64,000 nt of DNA, taken from positions 755,488-819,487 of the forward strand of contig NZ_JANQAJ010000011.1 of assembly GCF_024707105.1 (NCBI RefSeq), written 5' to 3'. Below are positions 1 to 8,584 of the stretch, in pieces. Position numbers and translations under genes: made by a program. The first letter of the stretch is position 1, and every line of letters begins with the position of its first letter. Source of the stretch: Devosia ginsengisoli. Lineage in GTDB: Bacteria > Pseudomonadota > Alphaproteobacteria > Rhizobiales > Devosiaceae. The notes beneath the pieces were generated by a model. The model made no database searches. It saw nothing but the letters and a program-made list of their open reading frames with translations, and was not told where the DNA came from.

Positions 1-379
1 CCGCCAATCCCTTCCCCGATATGTATCTGTCGGTGGACAAGACCAAGACGAACGTGCGGCCCTTCACGGACGAAGAGCGCCAGGTATTGTTTGCCTCGCC
101 ATTCTTCACCGGCTGCAAGAATGAGGTGAAGTGGCACATGCCCGGTGATCACCTCATCAGGGATCACCGGTATTGGCTACCGCATGTGATGATGTATTCG
201 GGCGCGCGGCCCGGCGAGATTGCGCAGCTTCTGGTGGACGATGTGCGGCAGATGCACGGCGTCTGGGTGATGCATCTCACCGATGAAGGCGACGAAGAAA
301 AGAGCCTCAAGACCAAGGGATCATTTCGTGTGGTGCCGGTGCATTCCAAGCTGGTCGAGATGGGCTTCATTGCTCACGT
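1..379 (+). pseudogene. Tyrosine recombinase (phage integrase) fragment, cut by IS element
   Basis: The reading frame is already open at the left edge of the window, so the 5' end lies outside. The segment SGARPGEIAQL carries the first catalytic arginine of the tyrosine-recombinase domain, and SLKTKGSFRVVPVH resembles the beta-hairpin lysine region that follows it. The HxxR, H/W and Tyr nucleophile boxes are missing because an IS3-family element begins at 380, so the product cannot catalyse recombination. Together with the portal fragment on the other side of the IS this looks like a degraded prophage or integrative element. Assignment to the family is fairly secure; the exact subfamily is not. 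Confidence 0.75.
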
Positions 380-438
380 TGTGAGCTGCTGCCGGTTTTG
401 AGGACACCGAGTTAAGGTGTTTTTGGAACTGGAGAGTT

Positions 439-786
439 TTGATGGAGAGACGCAAGTTCAGCCGGGAGTTCAAGCTCGAGGCTGTTAAGCTGGTCAGGGA
501 ACGGGGCGTTGCGGTCGCGCAGGCGGCCCGTGATCTGGACCTGCATGTGAACGTGTTGCGCAAATGGGTGCGCGAGCAGTCGGCCGATCCGCAGCAGGCC
601 TTCCCCGGTCATGGGCAGATGAAGCCCGAGCAGCTCGAGATCGAGAAGCTGCGCCGCGAGGTCGCCAAGCTCAAGGCGGAGCGCGATATCCTAAAAAAGC
701 CGCGGCCTACTTCGCCAGGGACTCGATATGAGGTTCTCTTTCGTGGCGAAGCACCGAGGGATCTGGCCGGTCTCGTGGATCTGTGA
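439..786 (+). CDS. IS3-family transposase OrfA, frameshifted near its 3' end
   Basis: Encodes the DNA-binding half of an IS3 transposase: a HTH_Tnp_1-type helix-turn-helix (residues about 5-50, RRKFSREFKLEAVKLVRERG) followed by a leucine-zipper-like helix (EQLEIEKLRREVAKLKAERD). At 692-699 the codons CTA AAA AAG give the A6G motif where IS3 elements normally shift -1 to make the OrfAB fusion. After it the frame runs into unrelated residues (PRPTSPG…). Inserting one G there restores the family-typical ending AAAYFARDSI and a TGA that overlaps the orfB ATG at 728. This copy therefore seems to lack one base. A -1 slip in the present sequence would yield the normal OrfA end instead of a fusion. 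Confidence 0.8.
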   Translation: MMERRKFSREFKLEAVKLVRERGVAVAQAARDLDLHVNVLRKWVREQSADPQQAFPGHGQMKPEQLEIEKLRREVAKLKAERDILKKPRPTSPGTRYEVLFRGEAPRDLAGLVDL

Positions 787-1588
787 GGCGCTCGGTGTGT
801 CTCGCTCGGGCTTCCATGCCTGGCTCAACCGCTCGCCGAGTAGACGGGCTCAGTATGACGAGGTGCTCGTCGCCGGGATCCGGTCCAGCTTTGCCGGAAG
901 TGATCGCACCTATGGCGCTCGACGGGTATGGCACGACGTGCTGGCCGAAGGGCTCGACGCCGGTCTGCATCGCATTGAGCGGCTGATGCGCCAGGAAGGT
1001 CTGCGGGCTCGTCCGCGCCGACGGGGCCTGCCCAAGGATGGCGGGCAGCGCCATGCGGCCTCGCCCAACATCCTGGACCGGTCGTTCGTGGCGTCGGCGC
1101 CGAACCAGAAGTGGATCGCTGACTTCACCTATATCTGGACGGCCCAGGGCTGGCTCTATGTGGCGGCGGTGGTCGACCTCTACTCCCGCCGGGTGGTGGG
1201 CTGGTCGATGAGCTCATCGATGGCCGCTCAACTGGTGACCGATGCGCTGATCATGGCCATCTGGCGTCGCGGCAAACCCGACAGCCTGCTGCACCACTCC
1301 GACCAGGGCAGCCAATATACCAGCGAGCAGTTCCAGCGGCTGATGGCCGATCATGGCATCACCTGCTCGATGAGCCGGTCCGGCAATGTCTGGGACAAGG
1401 CGGCGATGGAGAGCTTCTTCTCATCGCTCAAGACCGAACGCACCGCCCGCAAGGTCTATCGCACCAGGGATGATGCCAAGGCCGATGTGTTCGACTATAT
1501 TGAGCGCTTCTACAACCCGAGGCGCAGACACTCGACGCTGGGCTATCTGAGCCCCGTGGAATACGAAGAGCAAGCTAAGCTAGCCTAA
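728..1588 (+). CDS. IS3-family transposase OrfB (rve/DDE integrase catalytic domain)
   Basis: 286 aa catalytic subunit of the IS3-type transposase. An N-terminal HTH_21-like segment (residues about 10-100) precedes an rve integrase core. The catalytic triad is visible as D in WIADFTYIW, D in HHSDQGSQYTS and E in KAAMESFFSSLK; the C-terminal YNPRRRHSTLGYLSPVEYE is family-typical. The length is normal and no stop interrupts it, so this half appears intact. The ATG at 728 would overlap the TGA of an unshifted orfA, implying translational coupling. Transposition normally needs the OrfAB fusion, which the missing base in orfA may prevent in this copy. Confidence 0.92.
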   Translation: MRFSFVAKHRGIWPVSWICEALGVSRSGFHAWLNRSPSRRAQYDEVLVAGIRSSFAGSDRTYGARRVWHDVLAEGLDAGLHRIERLMRQEGLRARPRRRGLPKDGGQRHAASPNILDRSFVASAPNQKWIADFTYIWTAQGWLYVAAVVDLYSRRVVGWSMSSSMAAQLVTDALIMAIWRRGKPDSLLHHSDQGSQYTSEQFQRLMADHGITCSMSRSGNVWDKAAMESFFSSLKTERTARKVYRTRDDAKADVFDYIERFYNPRRRHSTLGYLSPVEYEEQAKLA

Positions 1589-1615
1589 CTTCGTGTCCAC
1601 CGAACCGGCAGCAGC

Positions 1616-2461
1616 TCACATCTGCTCAAACTGAGCATCGGTGCTGGACAAGCCGGTTTGCTGATAGGCGGTGCCTTCGGGCAGGATGGCGGGCTTACCG
1701 GTGTTGCTGGGATCACCGAACGTGGCATTCCACATGTCGGCAATGTTCTTAAGCGCTGCCGGGCTCTTAGCGTCGGTGCTGAGGATGCCGGACGGGCGCG
1801 CTCCGTTGGTGAAGAGTTTCGCGGCATGGCGCTCAAGGTCCATAGCCAGGGCGATGGCGTTGCGGGCGCGGTTGATAGGCGCGGACCCGCCGAACGCCTG
1901 AATATGCAGAACGTCACGATACTCATAGCGGACGTTCTTGCGGCCCTGCCGGACAACATAGAATGGTTCGCCGGTCGCATCGTCGGTCTTGGGTTCGACC
2001 GTGGTCGGATCAAGCCGGATGAACTCGACAACGCGACCATCAACACGGTTGGCAAGGGCGAAGCCGCCACGGTCATGCAGCAGCGCATCATGAGTGAGCT
2101 GTGTGCGCAGTTCGGCGGCGCTGGTCCAGTCATTGGCCTCATCATGCGCAAGACGAAAGGCAGGGTGCGCCTGGTCGGCTTCCTTGCCCTTGGCATTACG
2201 CACGAACAGCTTCACCGGGAGCGTGCCGACTGCCTCAGCGATCAACTCCACTGCCGACGAAACGGCAGGCACCTGCATTGCCGACTTCGGCGTCAGCGAA
2301 ATGTTCGAATAGGTCGGTGCGGCGCCGAAGAGCCAGAGGGCATTCGTGTCGGTGAGCGTCACCGGCTGGGGTGCGGGCTCAGGATCGGCCTTGCGGAAGA
2401 CCGCAGGAAGGAAGTCAGTAAATGGCAACAGGGCTGCTCGCGGTGGATCGTGAGCTGACAA
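1616..2461 (-). pseudogene. HK97-type phage portal protein, 3' end removed by the IS
   Basis: 281 aa N-terminal portion of a phage portal protein, the dodecameric DNA gate at the capsid vertex. Recognisable stretches include VPAVSSAVELIAEAVGTLPV, LRTQLTHDALLHDRGGFALA, FIRLDPTTVEP, DVLHIQAFGG and ANGARPSGIL-like NGARPSGILSTDA, all typical of the Phage_portal (HK97 gp3) family. Intact members run to about 380-450 aa. Here the frame ends in the IS terminus: the last codons FEQM are followed by TGA formed by the IS end at 1616-1618. No other head genes follow, so this is a remnant. The start at 2461 is a plausible ATG, but no strong ribosome site is visible. Confidence 0.8.
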
Positions 2462-2498
2462 TATTCCTAAATAGGAATACTTTCAAGACCGGAGCGTC

Positions 2499-3599
2499 TT
2501 ATTTTCCGCTCTTGGTGCGGTTGTGTGGTTTGCAGAGCATCTGACAGTTTTCTGCGGTTGTTTTCCCGTTCTTGCTCCAGGGTGTGATGTGATCGGCCTC
2601 CATCTCGCTCAGGGCCCATGGGCCTCGATCAGGGGGGCAGGCAGGGCAAATTCCGGCCTGTGTTTCGTAAGCCTCCCTCTTCATGTTGTCGTCGAAGGCC
2701 CTGATCGAAAGGGCGCTTTCCCTTCCACTCAAAACGAAATCGTAGATACCCGACTTCTTCGTAACGTCATTATCGCTCATCAACTGGCTAACCCGGGCTT
2801 CCAACACCACCGGATCAAGCGGCTGATTGCCAAATTGGTCGTAGAGCGGCCCCCAAGACACCCCTTTCATTTCCTTGCGATGCTTGGGAAAGGTTAAATC
2901 CACCCAATCGATGACGTTTTTGAAGTAGGTCCAAAGCGGGTTGGCGTTAGGGTTGCGCTGATGCTCGGCCATATATTGTTCGATGTGGCCCTTTGAAATC
3001 CAGTCGAGCGCGGTTTCCAGATAGGCCTGTCGATTGGGAGTTCCGGTCAAAAGCTTGGCACCTATTGCGACCGCTGGCGCACCGTTCTTCGAAAACCACT
3101 TCTTCGCGTCCGAAAGCCAGGGTCCAGTATAGATCGCGTTCCGGAGCTCCTGCGGCTCCAGTTTTAGACCTGCTATGTTAATTATTCTAAACCATTCGAG
3201 CTTGTCGCCATCCGAGCCTTCGCACACATAAACAGACAGCTTGTATTCGAGAATTTGCTTCTGTCGTTCGGCTGTCAAGTTTGTGAAGAACATTGGCGAA
3301 CCATCAATATCAACCGCAAAATCACCGTTGACATACTGGCAAATGCTGATGGTGCGCTGCTGGCCGTCCATCAACTCGAATGCGTCGCCAGAGACAGCCC
3401 AATACATAGTGTTGAGTGGGAAATTCCGGCGAAGGGTGCCGATCACCGCCTTCTTGAGTTTGTCATCGTAGACGAACTCGCGCTGATACGCGGGGCGAAT
3501 GTCCAGAAGACCCCCGAAGCCTCGAACGCCAAGCTCGCCACTATCAAGGTAACCCTCGAAAAGCTCAGCTACTGTGACGCTCCTATGCGAGATTTCCAT
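2499..3599 (-). CDS. DUF262 / HNH endonuclease (probable restriction component)
   Basis: 366 aa. The N-terminal half (about 1-180) is a DUF262 (GmrS/ParB-like nuclease fold) domain: IRPAYQREFVYDD, and the family signature MDGQQRTISI at about residues 77-86. The C-terminal 60 residues form an HNH nuclease: CPAC, then EADHITPWSKNG, ENCQMLCKPHN with a CxxH zinc pair, so both zinc-binding and catalytic His residues are present. DUF262 proteins of the GmrSD type are NTP-dependent restriction factors against modified phage DNA; DUF262-HNH proteins are often in defence islands. The ATG at 3599 lies inside the upstream methyltransferase gene (17-bp overlap), so the two are co-translated. Its role as the restriction partner of that methylase is inferred from the pairing. 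Confidence 0.85.
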   Translation of the reverse strand: MEISHRSVTVAELFEGYLDSGELGVRGFGGLLDIRPAYQREFVYDDKLKKAVIGTLRRNFPLNTMYWAVSGDAFELMDGQQRTISICQYVNGDFAVDIDGSPMFFTNLTAERQKQILEYKLSVYVCEGSDGDKLEWFRIINIAGLKLEPQELRNAIYTGPWLSDAKKWFSKNGAPAVAIGAKLLTGTPNRQAYLETALDWISKGHIEQYMAEHQRNPNANPLWTYFKNVIDWVDLTFPKHRKEMKGVSWGPLYDQFGNQPLDPVVLEARVSQLMSDNDVTKKSGIYDFVLSGRESALSIRAFDDNMKREAYETQAGICPACPPDRGPWALSEMEADHITPWSKNGKTTAENCQMLCKPHNRTKSGK

Positions 3600-4725
3600 T
3601 CGAGCTCTTCCTCTTGATGAGAAGCCGTTTGTAGACTTTTCGACCGCGAACCACGGCAGCCGCGTTCAGGTCGTATGTCCCTTTTTTGCCGAAGATGCTG
3701 AAATAGGCATCTTGGCATTCCGCTGTTGTATAGGTGCGCGTCTTCAGTCCGAACAAGTCTCGGTTTTCGCACATTCCCACAATCTTGAATTGCGCTGGGT
3801 TGTATTTGTCTAGGAACGTGATGGGCACTCCCATGACACCCTCATAGTCGATGGGAATTTCTGCCACTCTGCTTACCTCGATGGCATCATAATTATCGTA
3901 TGTCGGGTAGTCCTTATTATTGTATTCCTTGTAGAGGGGAATGGTATCGTGGCGTTTGGGATTGTCCATGTTGGTGAACCACATGATACTGCCCATACTG
4001 AAGTATTTGACGCCACCTTCTACTTTTATACGAGACTCGGTCGCGATCTCATAGTCGTCGGGCACTCGGAACCACTTCGTCCCGCCGTTATCGACGCCAA
4101 GCCAAAGCTTGTCCTGAATGATGAGGTCGAATACGACGCGGTAGTCAATGGCATTTTGGTTGCCAATAACGAGGAACTGTTTTTCGTGCGCAGCAATTTG
4201 AGCGACGTATTCTCGGAAGAGAGAGAATGGTGGGTTGGTCACTACAACATCTGCCTGCGATAAATACTTTACGCACTCGAAGCTTCGAAAGTCGCCCGCT
4301 GCCCATTCGGAATCGCCCTTCAAAGCCCGCGCGGTATTTGCGTCGTGCTTAAGAAGATACTCGACATCACTCAGATCGATCGCCCCATCGCCGTTTTGAT
4401 CAGGGACTTCGTTGATTTCGATAGCGTAGGGTTGCTGACCTTCTGGCTTCAAACCCTCTATGTCAAGAAGTGGCAAGTGCCCGCCGGCAATGGCTGATTT
4501 ATTGTAACTGGTTGCTATTAGCTTCTTGAGGCCAAGAGCGTTGAAATTGAGTGCAAAGTATCTAAAGAAGTTACTCTCGTAGGGGTCGTCACAATTACAT
4601 AGTATAGTCTTTCCACGAAGTTGCGACCTATAGTGTCTGAGCTCGTTGCTGATATCGCTAAGCTGGGTGTAAAATTCATCCTGCTTGTTGGCCTTTGCCT
4701 TCGACACAGTTCTGTTGTTGGCCAT
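3583..4725 (-). CDS. EcoRI-type adenine-specific DNA methyltransferase
   Basis: 380 aa protein of the EcoRI methylase family. The N-terminal QDEFYTQLSDISNELRHYR and ILCNCDDPYESNFFRYFALN segments are family hallmarks, and VVTNPPFSLFREYV contains the catalytic NPPF motif of N6-adenine methyltransferases (about residues 160-170). Base composition is clearly lower in GC than the genes from 6 kb onward, a sign of recent acquisition. It is the first gene of a two-gene minus-strand unit with the DUF262-HNH nuclease. An AGGGA sequence lies about 14 bases before the ATG at 4725. It most likely protects host DNA from its partner nuclease. The recognition sequence cannot be deduced from this sequence alone. 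Confidence 0.88.
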   Translation of the reverse strand: MANNRTVSKAKANKQDEFYTQLSDISNELRHYRSQLRGKTILCNCDDPYESNFFRYFALNFNALGLKKLIATSYNKSAIAGGHLPLLDIEGLKPEGQQPYAIEINEVPDQNGDGAIDLSDVEYLLKHDANTARALKGDSEWAAGDFRSFECVKYLSQADVVVTNPPFSLFREYVAQIAAHEKQFLVIGNQNAIDYRVVFDLIIQDKLWLGVDNGGTKWFRVPDDYEIATESRIKVEGGVKYFSMGSIMWFTNMDNPKRHDTIPLYKEYNNKDYPTYDNYDAIEVSRVAEIPIDYEGVMGVPITFLDKYNPAQFKIVGMCENRDLFGLKTRTYTTAECQDAYFSIFGKKGTYDLNAAAVVRGRKVYKRLLIKRKSSNGNLA

Positions 4726-5087
4726 TTTGCGCAGAATCCCTACCGTTGGCCCCTAGGGCGTCTGGCATTCAGATAGGCGGGAGCGTCTGCAAATGTCCAG
4801 TGGCGACCGCTCTATGCATACGACCAGCAACAGTGCCAGTTTGGGTCCAAGTTGGTGATCCACTTTGGTCCACTTTTTCGACTGAAAATCTTGCTAACCC
4901 TTTGAAAAGGCTATAGTCCTAGTTCCGAAGGTAGGGTCCAGGTTCCCCAGCCAAAATCTCCCTGCCAAGAGATCGCGAACTGGTTGCCGCCGGACAGGCG
5001 TTGAGCAGTGTGGATGGTTCTGTTTGGCTTTCGGAACGAAAGGCTCCGTTGGAGCGGGCCTTGAAATCTGGGGGTAGGTTCGGGCCG
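4726..5087. other. Non-coding gap upstream of the methyltransferase gene
   Basis: No convincing gene on either strand. The part next to 4725 should hold the promoter of the restriction-modification pair. Around 4851-4882 there is a short tandem-like run in which TTGG and TCCACTTT recur (TGATCCACTTTGGTCCACTT). Two open frames read here on the minus strand are only shadows of the neighbouring glycine-rich gene. No tRNA-like sequence that could serve as an attachment site was recognised. Confidence 0.4.
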
Positions 5088-5807
5088 TTACAGGCCGCCG
5101 GCGAAGCCACCTGAACCGCCAGAGCCACCGGAGCCACCAATTCCACCGTTGCCGCCGGAACCACCTGATCCGCCAGAGCCAGCAATTCCACCATTGCCGC
5201 CAGAACCACCCGTACCGCCGGAGCCAAATAGCGCGCCACCTGAGCCGCCAGTACCGCCGGATCCACCAGAGCCGCCATTGCCAGACAGAAGACCGCCGGA
5301 ACCGCCCGAGCCGCCGGATCCACCAACTCCGCCGCTACCGCTACCGCTACCGCCACTGCCACCGGAACCAGCCGAGCCGCCCGACCCGCCGGCTCCGCCA
5401 CTGCCAGATACCATGCCACCGGAACCGCCAGAGCTGCCGCTCGCGCCGCTGCCAGGTGTGCCAACGGGTGCCGTGGGGCCGCCGGCACTGCCATTGGCAC
5501 CCTGCCCTCCTGAAATTCCAGCCTGGGTGACAGGCTGGCCAGCTGAGCCATTGCCCGAACTGACGGCGGCGGAAGAACCGCCCCCGGAATTCGAAGGGGC
5601 CGCGCCACCGGCATCGAGCGTCTGTTGCCAGCCGGCACCAAGGCATCGCTCCGAGTGGAGAGCCGAATCGGTGATGAGCATTCCGGTACACTTGATCACC
5701 GCACGGAGATAATTTGCGGCCCTGTCGGCCAGGGCCGGTCCAGTTGGCAGGACGATCGCGGCAGTGACAACAAGCAATGACAATATCGCAGTAGTTTTTC
5801 TGCTCAT
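5088..5807 (-). CDS. Secreted glycine-rich repeat protein
   Basis: 239 aa. An N-terminal signal peptide is clear: basic MSRKTT, hydrophobic core AILSLLVVTAAIVLP, then ALA-D near residue 28. A short folded-looking segment (about 29-70) contains two cysteines (VIKCTGML, SERCLGAGW). From about residue 90 to the end the protein is nearly all Gly/Ser, built of GGSGGSGG-like units interrupted by GLLSGNGGS, GALFGSGGT and GGIAGSGGS. Such low-complexity chains occur in surface or biofilm-matrix proteins. It ends simply in GFAGGL with no anchor motif. The function is not recognised. The repeat DNA is a minisatellite and may vary in length between strains. Confidence 0.75.
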   Translation of the reverse strand: MSRKTTAILSLLVVTAAIVLPTGPALADRAANYLRAVIKCTGMLITDSALHSERCLGAGWQQTLDAGGAAPSNSGGGSSAAVSSGNGSAGQPVTQAGISGGQGANGSAGGPTAPVGTPGSGASGSSGGSGGMVSGSGGAGGSGGSAGSGGSGGSGSGSGGVGGSGGSGGSGGLLSGNGGSGGSGGTGGSGGALFGSGGTGGSGGNGGIAGSGGSGGSGGNGGIGGSGGSGGSGGFAGGL

Positions 5808-6095
5808 TCTATTTCATCCAACTTGTATTAAAATATCCATGGCCGAAGATACTGAATAATCGTCCGTATACCTACCATGCAGACCCGAATTGTGCCAGCC
5901 GTTGCTTGCCGTCAGAGGTATCTGCGCAAACCTCGCTACGCGCGTTCGCATCCGGCCTTACCTATCGTCGATAGTCTACCGCAGCGTGGTGCCGCGGGAT
6001 AATGCGATCTGGGTGCCGCCGACGCAATCAGTAATGGTCGGCATGCCGGACCTGCGGATCGGCAAACGGTAACGTCGCTGACGACTCGGGTTGCC
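5808..6095. other. Non-coding gap between glycine-rich gene and udh remnant
   Basis: No gene supported. The segment next to 5808 is relatively AT-rich (…CTTGTATTAAAATATCCATGG…) and is the likely promoter of the glycine-rich gene. The remainder contains only short frames without recognisable protein similarity. Confidence 0.35.
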
Positions 6096-6892
6096 TTACC
6101 GGGGATCGCCGTCGTCGAAATGGCCCCATTGGGCGAAGATGCCGCCGGCCAACTGGTTGCGGGAATCGGCGGAGTCGAGGGGCGCGCGTGGGTCGGGCGT
6201 GCCGAGTTCGAGCGAGCCATGGGCGGGGGTCCAGCCGAAGGTCGGGTCTGGAGGCCTGGACGAAGAAGGCGTTGGGGTTGTCGGAGATGCCAAAGATGGT
6301 GCGGTGGCCCAGTTTGGGCAGGTCCAGCGCGTGATCGATCAGGCTGGCCAGGTCATCGCGATTGAACCAGAGGCGGGCTTCGCGGGTGGTGCCGGGCTGG
6401 CCGGCGGTACAGATGCGGACGGCCAGGCATTCGATGCCGAACTTGTCGAAATAGAGCCGGCTGAGGGTTTCGCCAAAGGCCTTGGAGACGCCGTAGAGCG
6501 AGATCCGGGCGGTAGGGATCGGTCAGGGCGATGGGCGTTTCGTCAGTCGGATACATGCCTTGCACGTGGTAGGACGAGGCGAAGATGATGCGGGGGACGC
6601 CGGCCTTGCGGGCGGATTCGAAGATATTGTAGCTGCCCATGATGTTGGCTTCGAGCACCGTCTGCCAGCCGGCTTCCTTGGACATGCCGCCGAAATGGAT
6701 GACGGCGGAGATATCCTGTGCCATCAGCCGGTCGACGGCGGCGCGATCGGCGAGGTCTGCGATCTCGACCGGGGCGCCATCGGGCGCCGGAACGATATCT
6801 GTGGCGAGGAAGGCCCTGCCCTGCGCGGTGAACCAGTGGCGCAGATGGGTACCGAGCCGTCCCGAAGCGCCGGTCAACAGGATTTGGGGCAT
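6096..6892 (-). pseudogene. udh: Uronate dehydrogenase (NAD-dependent SDR), two frameshifts
   Basis: An extended SDR that oxidises galacturonate or glucuronate to the aldarolactone. The start MPQILLTGASGRLGTHLRHW holds the GxxGxxG nucleotide-binding motif, and VIHFGGMSKEAGWQ, NIMGSYNIFE and FASSYHVQGMYP are Udh-like. At about 6503 one extra base shifts the frame; on removing it, the catalytic YGVSK motif (SLYGVSKAFGETL) and RICTAGQPGTTREARLW follow correctly. A second extra base at about 6244-6246 is needed to reach the natural end FGWTPAHGSL…WGHFDDGDPR. With both corrected the product is about 265 aa, the normal Udh length. Either a decayed gene or two sequence errors. It is the last gene of the uronate importer operon. 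Confidence 0.8.
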
Positions 6893-6903
6893 GGGAGCAG
6901 TCC

Positions 6904-8577
6904 TCAGGCGGGGGCGTCGGCGCGCAGGCGCGGATCGGGACGCGGCACGGCGCTGATCAGCGTCCTAGTGTATTCGTGTTCAGGGCGCTCGCAAATCTGC
7001 GCTACATCGCCGATTTCGACAATCCTGCCATTCTTCATCACCGCGACCCGGTCGCAAAAATAGCGGATGACCGAGATGTCGTGCGAGATGAAGAGGTAGG
7101 AGAGGCCGAATTCGGATTGCAGGTCGCGCATCAGGTCGAGCACCTGATGGCGGAGTGAAACATCGAGCGCCGAGGTGGGTTCGTCGGCGATGATGAGGCG
7201 CGGACGCACGGCAATGGCGCGCGCGATGGAGATGCGCTGGCGCTGGCCGCCCGAGAAGGCGTGGGGGTAGCGGTCGCCAATATCGGCGGGCAGGCCGACG
7301 CGGGTGAGCAATTCCTGTACCCGATCCATCATCTGGTGTTCGGACATGTCGGTATTGGTGCGCAGGGGCTCGGATATGATCTGGTAGATGGTCATGCGCG
7401 GATTGAGCGAGGAATGGGGATCCTGGAAGATCATCCGCACTTCGCCATAGAGCGACTTCATGCCGGCCTTGCCGAGCGAGGCGATATCGACCGTGGTGCC
7501 GTCGCCACGGCGATAGTTCACCTGGCCATCGGTGGGCGTATAGACGCGCAGCAGGGTGCGGCCCAACGTGGTCTTGCCGGACCCGGATTCGCCGACCACA
7601 CCAACCGTCTCGCCCTCGTTGATGGTGAGGCTGATGCCGTCGATGGCCTTGAGATAGGCAGTGGGGCGGCCGAAGAAGCCGGGATTGAGTGGGAAATGCA
7701 GCGCTAGGTCGTTGATCTGGGCGATGGGCGTTTCCGCGACTGGACGTGTGGGGCGCGGCGCAGGCGTTTCGAGCTTGAGCACCGAGCCGAGCAATGCCCG
7801 CGTATAGGCCTGTTGCGGGCGGGCAAAGAGGTCGAAGACATTGGCTTCCTCGACCTTTTCGCCGCGGAACATCACCATGACCCGATCGGCAATCTGGGCG
7901 ACGACGCCCATGTCGTGGGTGATGAAGAGCACAGCCATGCCGCGGTCACGCTGGAGTTCGCGGATCAGCGACAGGATTTCGGCCTGGGTGGTGACGTCGA
8001 GCGCGGTGGTCGGCTCGTCGGCAATGAGGATTTCCGGATTGCAGGACAGGGCCATGGCAATCATGGCGCGCTGGCGCATGCCGCCGGAAAACTCGAAGGA
8101 ATAGCGATCGAGCGCCGCTTCGGGGTTGGGGATGCGCACGCGGTCGAGCAAAGCGGCGGCGCGCTTGCGGGCTTCTTCCTTGCTGATCTTTTCGTGCAGC
8201 AGGATGGTTTCGACGATCTGGTGACCAATGGTATGCACCGGCGACAGGCTCGTCATCGGTTCCTGGAAGATCATGGCGATGCGGCGGCCGCGTATCTGGC
8301 GGATGGCCGGGCCACTGTTACCCAAGGCGACGATGTCGATTTCGCCGGATTCCGAGGCGAGATTGATCTGGCCTGACGTGATGACCCCCGGCTTGGCGAC
8401 GAGTTGCAGGATGGCGCGAGCCGTCACTGATTTGCCCGAGCCGCTTTCGCCCACGACGCAGAGGGTTTCGCCGCGATGGAGGTCGAAGCTGACATCCTTG
8501 ACGGCATGCAGCACCGACTTGTGCATCGGGAAATCGACGGAGAGGTTGCTAACCCGCAGGATGGGTTTGTCGGTCAT
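6904..8577 (-). CDS. ABC importer, fused double ATP-binding protein (DppD-DppF type)
   Basis: 557 aa cytoplasmic ATPase with two complete nucleotide-binding domains. NBD1 has Walker A GESGSGKS, signature FSGGMRQRA and Walker [16 protein letters not shown]2 has [28 protein letters not shown] and [12 protein letters not shown]. Both carry the oligopeptide-type C-terminal extension ([13 protein letters not shown] near the end). One polypeptide thus replaces the usual D and F subunits. The start chosen is the ATG at 8577 (MTDKPILRV), which follows the permease stop at 8585 directly; an upstream in-frame ATG at 8622 would overlap the permease by 38 bases. It energises the importer encoded at 8585-12683, which sits among hexuronate genes. 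Confidence 0.9.
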   Translation of the reverse strand: MTDKPILRVSNLSVDFPMHKSVLHAVKDVSFDLHRGETLCVVGESGSGKSVTARAILQLVAKPGVITSGQINLASESGEIDIVALGNSGPAIRQIRGRRIAMIFQEPMTSLSPVHTIGHQIVETILLHEKISKEEARKRAAALLDRVRIPNPEAALDRYSFEFSGGMRQRAMIAMALSCNPEILIADEPTTALDVTTQAEILSLIRELQRDRGMAVLFITHDMGVVAQIADRVMVMFRGEKVEEANVFDLFARPQQAYTRALLGSVLKLETPAPRPTRPVAETPIAQINDLALHFPLNPGFFGRPTAYLKAIDGISLTINEGETVGVVGESGSGKTTLGRTLLRVYTPTDGQVNYRRGDGTTVDIASLGKAGMKSLYGEVRMIFQDPHSSLNPRMTIYQIISEPLRTNTDMSEHQMMDRVQELLTRVGLPADIGDRYPHAFSGGQRQRISIARAIAVRPRLIIADEPTSALDVSLRHQVLDLMRDLQSEFGLSYLFISHDISVIRYFCDRVAVMKNGRIVEIGDVAQICERPEHEYTRTLISAVPRPDPRLRADAPA

Positions 8578-8584
8578 GACAGCC

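Larger units (their letters stand above)
380..1620 (+). mobile_element. IS3-family insertion sequence
   Basis: About 1.24 kb bounded by imperfect inverted repeats: the left end (380-413) begins TGTGAGCTGCTGCCGGTT and the right end (complement of 1587-1620) begins with the same 18 bases, after which the two ends diverge slightly. Inside are two overlapping frames, orfA (HTH) and orfB (DDE transposase), the normal IS3 layout. The bases flanking the two ends (…CACGT on the left, TCTGC… on the right) show no 3-5 bp target duplication, and the genes on either side are unrelated phage genes. This suggests the IS took part in a deletion or recombination rather than a simple insertion. Confidence 0.9.

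Noticed and set aside
685-735. Programmed -1 frameshift producing OrfAB in this copy
   Set aside because: From the present orfA frame a -1 slip leads to a stop at 729, not into orfB; one base appears to be missing.
4840-4920. A tRNA end or attachment site for the mobile region
   Set aside because: No cloverleaf or tRNA 3' end sequence could be found, and no matching direct repeat on the other side.
5100-5450. Regular short repeats that might be a CRISPR array
   Set aside because: The units are 9-15 base coding repeats without spacers of uniform length, and no cas genes are near.
5149-5712. Proline-rich (PPEPPDPPEP) 187-residue open frame
   Set aside because: It is the complement of the GGSGG repeat gene; the minus-strand frame has a signal peptide, so that one is real.
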